Shown one piece after another: positions 57,039 to 64,000 of a stretch of 64,000 nt of DNA. This stretch comes from Thermoplasmata archaeon (GTDB lineage Archaea; Thermoplasmatota; Thermoplasmata; Lutacidiplasmatales; UBA184). The notes under the pieces are model-generated. The model was not told the DNA's origin and did not search any database. It saw only the letters and a list, made by a program, of their open reading frames with translations. The position numbers and the translations under genes were made by a program. The stretch covers positions 44,318 to 108,317 of the forward strand of contig JAKIWQ010000001.1 of the NCBI GenBank assembly GCA_022749935.1. The letters are read 5' to 3'. Numbering within the stretch: position 1 is the stretch's first letter; every line of letters starts with the position of its first letter.

Positions 57039-58289
57039 TCAACCGGGGGTCTCCAGGTGGCGCCTGGACTCGTCACGGGGAAGGGCGTCTCGCAACCGCG
57101 CGCTCGAGAAACCGAGGCCGCTGCCCGTATTGTAGAGCAGGACGGTCTCCCCCGGCCGAAGGAGCCGGTGCCGCGTCAAGCTCTCCAGCGCGGCGTAGGG
57201 AGCCGCCCCCTCGGGGGAAGCCGAGATTCCATGTCGCTGGGCTAGCCGGTCCATGGCGTCGAGGAGCGAGGAGTCCGACACGGTGTCCCCCGATCCACCG
57301 CTGCCCCGGACCGCCTCGAGGACCCGCTCTGAGGCGAACGGAGCGGGGACGAGCAGGCCCGGGGCGACCGTCGTAGGGTCCTCCCATGGACGGACCGCCG
57401 CGGCCCCGTCGCGCAACGCCCGGACGACCGGCGCGCAACCTTCCGCCTGGATGGCATAGAGCCTTGGAATCCGTTCGAGGAGCCCGAGCTCACGGAGTTC
57501 CGTGAAGGCCTTGTACATCCCCACGAGGCCCGTGCCCCCACCGGTGGGGTAGACGATCGCGTCGGGAAGCTCGGCCCCGGGGGACTGCTCGAAGATCTCG
57601 AACCCCATGGTCTTCTTTCCTTCCACACGGTATGGCTCGCGGAGGGTCGACATGTCGAACGAGGGGAGGGTTTTTTCCGCGGTCCGGGCCGCGGCGCCGG
57701 CTTCCCGGATGGTCCCCGCGACCCCCACGACCTCGGCCCCGTAGGCTCGACACGCCTCCCGTATCGATTCGGAGGTTTTCGTCGGAAGATACACGCGCAC
57801 CCGAACGCCTGCACGGGCCCCGTACGCGGCGAGGGCGACCCCCGCGTTGCCTGCGCTGGGGACGAACAACTGGTGCAGGCCGAGCTCGCGCGCCCGCCCG
57901 ACGGCGACCGACATCCCGCGGGCCTTGAACGAGCCGGTGGGGAGCAGCCCGTCGTCCTTCAAGACGACGCGAACCCCCGGAGCCTCCGGGACGTCCGAGA
58001 GGGGGAGTACCGGGGTGAATCCCTCCCCGAGCGTCACGATCGACTCCTGGCGCTGGATCGGAAGCAGTTCCCGGTACCGCCAAAGACTCGGCGTACGGCT
58101 CGAGAGCCCCGCCTTCCAAGAGCGCGCGTCCAGTTTGGATAGGGCGTAGACGGCGAGTAACGCGTGACCGCAGGTCGGACAAACTCCCGCGGGTCGGTGA
58201 GGGTCCACTTCCGTGCAGCAGGCACGACACTCCAGCGACTGCAGAAGGGAACCGGTCTCCGTCACGGTCGGGTCTCGGGAAGTGGACAC
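57039..58289 (-). CDS. thrC: Threonine synthase
   Basis: SIVTLGEGFTPVLPLSDV, DDGLLPTGSFKARGMSVAVGRARELG, PSAGNAGVALAAYGARAG, VYPTGGGTGLVGMYKAF; N-terminal C-x2-C...C-x2-C. Confidence 0.9.
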   Translation of the reverse strand: MSTSRDPTVTETGSLLQSLECRACCTEVDPHRPAGVCPTCGHALLAVYALSKLDARSWKAGLSSRTPSLWRYRELLPIQRQESIVTLGEGFTPVLPLSDVPEAPGVRVVLKDDGLLPTGSFKARGMSVAVGRARELGLHQLFVPSAGNAGVALAAYGARAGVRVRVYLPTKTSESIREACRAYGAEVVGVAGTIREAGAAARTAEKTLPSFDMSTLREPYRVEGKKTMGFEIFEQSPGAELPDAIVYPTGGGTGLVGMYKAFTELRELGLLERIPRLYAIQAEGCAPVVRALRDGAAAVRPWEDPTTVAPGLLVPAPFASERVLEAVRGSGGSGDTVSDSSLLDAMDRLAQRHGISASPEGAAPYAALESLTRHRLLRPGETVLLYNTGSGLGFSSARLRDALPRDESRRHLETPG

Positions 58290-58642
58290 CCCGCATCGAA
58301 TCGATTCCCGCCGAACGGTCCCACGCGAAGCGACCCGCCGGAGGGACGGGACGGCGTGATCGACGTGCGGGCGGTCACTTCAGGGTCCCACGCGGTCGGC
58401 ACGGTCACCCGATTCCAGGGGTTGGGAAGCTATGAACCAGCCCCCCCGTTCGACCTCCGAGCGGCCGAACCTCCATGGCCCTGCCGCTGGGTGGCCGCTC
58501 GGACGGGTGGCCCCGCCCAGGGTCGTGGGTAGTCGCGGGCCGCGACCCCGCCTCGCCGGTGCGGAGCTTCGGGCAGCCCGCTCCACGAAGCCTCCTTAAC
58601 CCCCTCGGGCCATCGGCCGGAGCCCCCTCCATAGATTCTCCG

Positions 58643-59137
58643 ATGGCTCGATTGAAAGTTCCGCTCCTTGGACGTCGGCCCCCCCCGCCTCCCGAGCCCC
58701 CGACCGTGGCGCCTTCCGAGGTGGAGATTCCCGTGCTCGCGGAGGTCGCGACCACCCTCTCCAAGGGTGACTTCGCCGGGGCGGTGAGCCACGCCTACCA
58801 CCGGGTGATCCTCGACCTCCAGCGAGCCTACGGACTCTCGCTCCCCGCCCAGTGGACCCATCGGGAGTTCCTCCGAAAGTACCTCCGGCGCGATATGGGG
58901 CCCCTCCCGGCGCTGGTCGGGCGGTTCTATGGGCTCTACGAGCCGGTCCGATACGGGACGGAGGCGGACTGGGTGCGGTCCGACCTGCAGGAATTGTTGG
59001 CCCAGATCTACACCGAGCCCCCCCTCCGAGGACTCTACACGGCTCGAGTACCCGTTCCGCCGACCGATACCGGAGACTCCACCGAGAGCCCCTCCCGGCC
59101 CGACGACGTCGCCTCCGGCCCGACGCGGGTCGAGTAA
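58643..59137 (+). CDS. DUF4129-like protein in MoxR operon
   Basis: FAGAVSHAYHRVILDLQRAYGLSLPAQWTHREFLRKYL ... LPALVGRFYGLYEPVRYG, typical of DUF4129 C-termini; first gene of the cluster. Confidence 0.65.
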   Translation: MARLKVPLLGRRPPPPPEPPTVAPSEVEIPVLAEVATTLSKGDFAGAVSHAYHRVILDLQRAYGLSLPAQWTHREFLRKYLRRDMGPLPALVGRFYGLYEPVRYGTEADWVRSDLQELLAQIYTEPPLRGLYTARVPVPPTDTGDSTESPSRPDDVASGPTRVE

Positions 59138-59158
59138 CGGGGAGTCGGGAGGCACCAC

Positions 59159-59665
59159 GTGGCATCCATTCCTTTCGGATGGGACGTCTCCTACGGACTC
59201 CCCCTCCTGATCCTCGGCGGGGCTGCGATCGGATGGTGGCTCACCACGCGGGTCGCGCTACCTCCCCGACTCACTCCATCCGCTCCGTATCGTTCCTGGA
59301 GAGAAAGTCCCCGCTCGGCGGCCTACGCCGCCCTCCAGGGCGAGCAGTACCTCCTTGCCTCGTACCTCCTTCGAGAACGGCTCCTCGAATCCGCTGCGGT
59401 CCGACTCGGCGTCTTGCCCGAAGAGGTCGAAGGGCGGGGTCGGCGACCGGTCGAAGTACCCCTCCCCCGGCCGCTGTCGTTTCGGCGAACCCTGCGGCAC
59501 CTCGCGACCGCGTACCGTTCGGCCTACCTCGCCGAAGGGATCTCCCCCTGGGTCGGGTTCGGGGAATGGACCATGCCCCGCCGGCGGCGGGTCGCCGAAC
59601 GTGATTTCACGCGGGCCGCCGAGGAAGTCGAATCCGTCGTTCGCGCCCTGGAGGCACCGGCATGA
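59159..59665 (+). CDS. Membrane-anchored hypothetical protein in MoxR operon
   Basis: 168 aa, N-terminal TM (YGLPLLILGGAAIGWWLTT), overlaps the moxR start by 4 bp. Confidence 0.65.
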   Translation: MASIPFGWDVSYGLPLLILGGAAIGWWLTTRVALPPRLTPSAPYRSWRESPRSAAYAALQGEQYLLASYLLRERLLESAAVRLGVLPEEVEGRGRRPVEVPLPRPLSFRRTLRHLATAYRSAYLAEGISPWVGFGEWTMPRRRRVAERDFTRAAEEVESVVRALEAPA

Positions 59666-60693
59666 CGAAGCCGGCTCCCAATCCCTCGGCGCCCGCTTCC
59701 TCCGCCTCCCCCCGGGAGCCGTCGACGGCCACCCTGGCCCCGGAGGTCCTGCAGCGACTCCAAACGGCCATCGGCCGGGAAGTGATCGGATACGCCCCGG
59801 TCGTGCGGGCCCTCACCGTCGCCCTTCTCGCCGAAGGGCACGTCCTTCTCGAGGGGGTCCCCGGTCTCGCGAAGACGTACCTCGTTCGGTCGTTCGCCCG
59901 GTCGCTCGACCTGACGTTCCGACGGATCCAGTTTACGCCCGACATGCTCCCGGCCGACATCCTCGGCGCCACGGTGATCAACCCGAAGGACCAGTCGTTC
60001 GAGTTCCGGCCCGGCCCGATCTTTGCGCATGTAATCCTCGCCGACGAGATCAACCGGGCCCCTCCCAAGGTCCAGTCGGCGCTGCTCGAGGCGATGCAAG
60101 AACGTCAGGTCACGATCGAGGGGCAGAGCCACCCGCTCCCCCGTCCGTTCATGGTCATCGCGACGCAGAACCCGATCGAGCAGGAAGGGACGTACCCCCT
60201 GCCCGAGGCCGAGCTGGATCGATTCCTGTTCCGGTGGGTCCTTGATTACCCGACCGCCACGGACGAGGTCACGATCCTGCGGACGCGAGGAGACGTCCCG
60301 GAGAATGGGGGTCGTCCGCCCGTGGTCACGGGAGAGGAGCTCGAGGCGCTTCGTACCCTGCCGACCGGGATCCACGTCTCGGAGGATCTCTTGCTCTACA
60401 TCACCCAGGTCGTGCGGGAGACCCGTAAGGACCCTCGGATCATGGTGGGGGCGTCGCCCCGGGCCAGCGTGCACTTCCTGAACGCGGCCAAGGCCGCTGC
60501 GATCCTGGACGGCCGGGCCTACGTGATCCCGGACGACGTCCGAGACTTCGCCTTCGCGGTCCTGAGCCACCGGGTGATCGTTCGTCCCGAGGCGCTCTCC
60601 CTCGCGGGTGGTCAGGGGGAGGTCGGACGGATCGCCCAATCCGTACGGGGGATCCTGGACGACGACCTCAGCCACGTCGACGTGCCGCGCTGA
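59662..60693 (+). CDS. MoxR family AAA+ ATPase
   Basis: GHVLLEGVPGLAKTYLVRSFARSLDLTFRRIQFTPDMLPADILG, ILADEINRAPPKVQSALLEAMQERQVTIEG, MVIATQNPIEQEGTYPLPEAELDRF. Confidence 0.96.
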   Translation: MTKPAPNPSAPASSASPREPSTATLAPEVLQRLQTAIGREVIGYAPVVRALTVALLAEGHVLLEGVPGLAKTYLVRSFARSLDLTFRRIQFTPDMLPADILGATVINPKDQSFEFRPGPIFAHVILADEINRAPPKVQSALLEAMQERQVTIEGQSHPLPRPFMVIATQNPIEQEGTYPLPEAELDRFLFRWVLDYPTATDEVTILRTRGDVPENGGRPPVVTGEELEALRTLPTGIHVSEDLLLYITQVVRETRKDPRIMVGASPRASVHFLNAAKAAAILDGRAYVIPDDVRDFAFAVLSHRVIVRPEALSLAGGQGEVGRIAQSVRGILDDDLSHVDVPR

Positions 60694-60717
60694 GCTACCT
60701 CCGAGGCAACGAGGGCC

Positions 60718-62040
60718 ATGGCGCGGGTCGTGCTGACCACCGTGGGGGGCGCGCTGTTGGCCGCCGGCCTCGGCACCCTGCTCCTCGCCTTCTACGCTCT
60801 CAGCCTCATCCTGTTCGTCTTCGCGACCTTTTTGCTCGCGTTCGTAGGCGGCGAGGTCCTGACGTTCGCGTACGTGATCCGGGGGTTCGGTCCGGAGTCG
60901 TTCGACGCTCGGCGGGTCGAGTGTAGTTCGTTCGTGCCGGTCCGCGGCGCGGCGTTCGTGGGGGTCCGAATCGCGCCCCGGATCGCCACCGGGTTCTACG
61001 CGGAAGTGTTCGACTCCCACCCGGACCGATTGGAGACGGTGGGAGGTTCCTCCCGCCTCCTGACCTGGTGGGCTCCCGGGAGTGTGAAGACCCTCGCCTA
61101 CATCACCACGCCGAGCGTCCGGGGCCGGTTCGAGCTCGGTCCGACCGTGGTCGTGGCCCACGACACGTTCGGGTTCGCCTTCTGCGCGGCTGCGCTTCCC
61201 ACCCCTTGGACCCTCGAGTCGATCCCCCGATACCCGTCCGTACGGATCCGAAGGGCCGAACGGTTCTCCACGCCGGTGTTCGGACAGAGTCCAGACCCGG
61301 CGCGCGGGGCGGGCATGGATTTCCACTCTCTGCGAGAGTACGCGACGACGGACGACCCGCGTCGGATCGCCTGGACCCATTCCGGCAAGGGAACGCTCTA
61401 CGTCCGGGAGTTTCAACGGGAGAGCCAGGAGGAGGTGCTCGTCCTCCTCGATGTGGGTCGGGCGATGGCCGCCGGTCCGGTCGTCGCCGACGCGCTCGAG
61501 AAGGCGGTGGACGCCGCCGGATTGGCGGCCCAGTACTCGTTCGATGAGGACATCCGGTTTGGGCTCGTCCTGTTCTCGGACCGGATCGTGAGCCACCTGC
61601 CCCCGGGTCGGGGACCGGACCACGAGTTTGCGGTCGCGCGGGCGCTCGCGGGGGTCGCCGTCGATTCCCACTCCTCCTCCCTCACCGCGGCCCTCGAGTA
61701 TCTGTCACCCCGACTCAAGACCCCCGCCCATCTACTCGCCTTCTCCACCGCCCAAGGGGAAGCGGAAGAACTGGCCCGGGTGTGGGGAGCGCTCCGCCGA
61801 TCGGGGCACCGCCTGAACCTGTTCGTCCCCGACTTGCGGACGATCTACCCCGGCCTCCCGTCGGCCACGAGCCAACGGGCGTTCGACCTGCTCCTAGGAC
61901 CCGAGATCGTGCGCGTGGACCGGCAGGCGGAGGTGCTCCGGCGGCTCGGCGTGCCCGTGGCCCGGTACGGGCCCGGCGGAGCCGCGGCGGACGTGGGGCT
62001 GATCTTCGCTCCGGTCCGGGGACGGAGGGTCGCCGCATGA
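60718..62040 (+). CDS. DUF58 domain protein
   Basis: FHSLREYATTDDPRRIAWTHSGKGTLYVREFQRESQEEVLVLLDVGRAM (vWA-like MIDAS segment). Confidence 0.92.
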   Translation: MARVVLTTVGGALLAAGLGTLLLAFYALSLILFVFATFLLAFVGGEVLTFAYVIRGFGPESFDARRVECSSFVPVRGAAFVGVRIAPRIATGFYAEVFDSHPDRLETVGGSSRLLTWWAPGSVKTLAYITTPSVRGRFELGPTVVVAHDTFGFAFCAAALPTPWTLESIPRYPSVRIRRAERFSTPVFGQSPDPARGAGMDFHSLREYATTDDPRRIAWTHSGKGTLYVREFQRESQEEVLVLLDVGRAMAAGPVVADALEKAVDAAGLAAQYSFDEDIRFGLVLFSDRIVSHLPPGRGPDHEFAVARALAGVAVDSHSSSLTAALEYLSPRLKTPAHLLAFSTAQGEAEELARVWGALRRSGHRLNLFVPDLRTIYPGLPSATSQRAFDLLLGPEIVRVDRQAEVLRRLGVPVARYGPGGAAADVGLIFAPVRGRRVAA

Positions 62041-63068
62041 ACGAGCGGACGCTGGCGACCGGGTTGTTCCTCTTGCCGTTCCTCTACGTGGCGGCCCGAG
62101 TCGTTTCCCTCTTCCCGGCCTCCGCCCTGGGCGTCTACTTCGCCGTCGGACTCTCCCTCGCGATCGCGCTCATGCTCGCGCGCCCCGAGCCCTCGTGGCA
62201 GATGGTGGCGGTCTCGCTGGACATTACCCTCGCCGTGCTCGTGGCCGTCTCGCTGTTGGAGTCGAAGGTCGTCGGGGACCTCGCAAGCCAGCTCACAGTC
62301 GGCGTGCTGATCGGCCTCCCCTTCCTCGTCTCCGCTCTTGCCTGGAGGGAACGGTCGGGACCGGCCCATCGGGCGCTCGCCCTCGCGTTCGCCATCGTGA
62401 TCGGGACGGCGCTGCTGGCGACCCGGGAAGGGGGAGTGGCGACCGTCCACGGAGACCTGCCGACCAATTTTGTCGAAGCGTTCTTCGCGGCGAACGTGAA
62501 CCAGATCCAAGGACTCGCGGACCTGGTCGCCGGCGTCGCGAACCCCAACCTTCCGCTGCGCGCCGTCTTCGATGGGACGTTCGCCGCCCTCTGCGCGCTG
62601 GCGGTCGCCGGGGTCATTCTGGTCGCACTTCGCCCACGATCCGGTCTCGATGAGCCGTTGCCCGTCGCCGCCCGGATGCCGGTCCCCTCCGCCCGAGGCC
62701 GAGTCGACCGGTTGGTACCGTTCTCGTCGGCCCAGCGGGCCGTGTTCGAGAGCCGCTCTCCGGACGAACCCCCGACGGGGGCGTGGGCCCCCGGCCTCGC
62801 TTCGATCGTGTTCGGAGCGATGGTGGCCGGTGGATTCATCGCCGTGGCCTTCGCCACTCCCCTCTACACTCCGCTCATCGTGGCGCTGGGGGTGACGGCA
62901 GAACTCGAGCTGATGCTCATCGCGATCAGCCGGCCGAGAGATCCCGCCCGGATCGAGGTGACGAGCGCGTCCTCCACGGCCGGTGGGGCGGCCCCTTCCG
63001 CGGGCCCGACGGCCGGAGGGGCGTCCCAGTCCGAGCCACCCACCGGTTCCGAGGGGCTGAGCACCTAG
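62037..63068 (+). CDS. Multi-pass membrane protein in MoxR operon
   Basis: 343 aa with multiple hydrophobic segments; ATGA overlap with the DUF58 gene. Confidence 0.75.
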   Translation: MNERTLATGLFLLPFLYVAARVVSLFPASALGVYFAVGLSLAIALMLARPEPSWQMVAVSLDITLAVLVAVSLLESKVVGDLASQLTVGVLIGLPFLVSALAWRERSGPAHRALALAFAIVIGTALLATREGGVATVHGDLPTNFVEAFFAANVNQIQGLADLVAGVANPNLPLRAVFDGTFAALCALAVAGVILVALRPRSGLDEPLPVAARMPVPSARGRVDRLVPFSSAQRAVFESRSPDEPPTGAWAPGLASIVFGAMVAGGFIAVAFATPLYTPLIVALGVTAELELMLIAISRPRDPARIEVTSASSTAGGAAPSAGPTAGGASQSEPPTGSEGLST

Positions 63069-63121
63069 TGGGCCCGGCCCCCCCGTACGGGCCCGGTCCG
63101 AACAGGTCTCCGGTCGCTCCC

Positions 63122-64000
63122 CTAGGATCCTTTCCCGCCGGGCGATGATACCGGAGGGTCGGTCTTCACGCGCCGAGTCGAACGGTGTCGACGGGAGGTG
63201 GGCGCCGGCGCGCCCCGCCCGGAGACCGCGAGCGGTGCGGTCGGGACTCGAAGCAAGGTCAGGTACACGATCGCGGCGAACAACGCCCCGAGAGGTAGGA
63301 GCAGGAGGGGCCAGACGGACTGGGCGTCGGGCGGCAGGAGCGCCTGATTGGTCTGACCCCCGGGGACGGGATTGGACGGCGAGCGGGTCAGGTTGATCGA
63401 GAATCGGTGGACCATCTCCCCGCTGACGAGGAAGACGCTCGTCTCGTTGGGAAAGTAACCGGAGGCGGTGGCCTGGATCGGATAGTCTCCGGGAGCCAGA
63501 CCCGAGAAGTTCGCCCAACCGGCCCGGTCGGAGACGACGGAGGGCCCGGTGGCGATGGTGACGTTGGCGCCTCCGATCGGTTGGTGGGAGGAACTGTCGA
63601 GGATGATTGTGTCGAGGACCCCGAGGGGCCGGGGGGTGAGGAGGATCGTGACCAGGGTGACCTGGCCGGGTTGCAACCACTGCACCGGAACGGAATCGTT
63701 CTCCTCGTACCCCGGCGCCCACGCCCTCACGGTGTAGTTCCCTGCCGCGAGCGAGAGGACCAAGATACCGAACGTGGTCTGGCGGGAGAAGTTGGCCACT
63801 CCCGAGGGCAGGGGACCCGCCGAGGAGAAGTTGATCTGGGCGACCGGGACGGTCTGGTGGGACGAGGAATCGAGAACCGTGACATCGATCGTGGCCGCGG
63901 GGGCCGACGTCAGCCGGACGGTGAGGTGAACCACGCCCGTCCCCGGCAACGCGACGATCGTCGAGTTCGATTCAAAGTACGGCGCGCTCGCGCCGATGGA
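63122..64000 (-). CDS. Surface protein with carboxypeptidase-regulatory-like/PEGA-type repeats and C-terminal TM (partial, 5' end outside window)
   Basis: Frame open to the window edge; repeats VTVLDSSSHQTVPVAQINF and TIILDSSSHQPIGGANVTI; C-terminal WPLLLLPLGALFAAIVYLTLL. Confidence 0.75.
   Translation of the reverse strand, partial: SIGASAPYFESNSTIVALPGTGVVHLTVRLTSAPAATIDVTVLDSSSHQTVPVAQINFSSAGPLPSGVANFSRQTTFGILVLSLAAGNYTVRAWAPGYEENDSVPVQWLQPGQVTLVTILLTPRPLGVLDTIILDSSSHQPIGGANVTIATGPSVVSDRAGWANFSGLAPGDYPIQATASGYFPNETSVFLVSGEMVHRFSINLTRSPSNPVPGGQTNQALLPPDAQSVWPLLLLPLGALFAAIVYLTLLRVPTAPLAVSGRGAPAPTSRRHRSTRRVKTDPPVSSPGGKGS

Noticed and set aside
59524-61671. 715-aa minus-strand ORF antisense to MoxR/DUF58
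   Set aside because: Antisense shadow of strongly supported genes.
1-64000. CRISPR array, rRNA genes, integrases or transposase genes
   Set aside because: No regularly spaced direct repeats, rRNA sequence, or recognisable recombinase ORFs were seen anywhere in the window.

Overview
High-GC, densely coding archaeal window, probably Thermoplasmatota-like (inferred from archaeal-type MetRS, a tricorn-factor-like M1 aminopeptidase, an HTH_10/Bat regulator, and TATA-like boxes about 28-34 nt upstream of start codons). All calls come from reading the sequence and the supplied ORF track; no database search was run. Contents: metG, a PHP protein, tRNA-Cys(GCA), a large secreted protein, a stand-alone cNMP-binding protein facing a class III nucleotidyl-cyclase-like protein, VOC and DoxX proteins, an HTH_10 regulator, M1 aminopeptidase, an ABC/FtsX exporter, GNAT, a GlcG/HbpS-like protein plus formaldehyde-dehydrogenase-like ADH, a catabolic island of about 17 kb (two PYROXD2-like flavoproteins, two Rieske oxygenases with an ECYH-x4-H iron motif, class III aminotransferase, saccharopine-DH-like protein, SRPBCC, amine oxidase, cupin and a full Dpp/Opp-type transporter), a CADD-family protein, sedolisin, Amt, NDH-2-like, sugar nucleotidyltransferase, GabT-like aminotransferase, HNH protein, purA, LysO-like exporter, tRNA-Val(CAC), a low-coding 2.5 kb segment bounded by permuted repeats, thrC, and a MoxR/DUF58 operon. 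Main leads: (1) the Rieske/flavoprotein/transporter island as a possible uncharacterised archaeal quaternary-amine or N-methyl amino-acid catabolic system; (2) the cyclase/cNMP-receptor pair with altered catalytic motifs; (3) the repeat-bounded segment at the tRNA-Val 3' end; (4) tandem perfect dyads CCGAACnnGTTCGG downstream of the HTH_10 gene.
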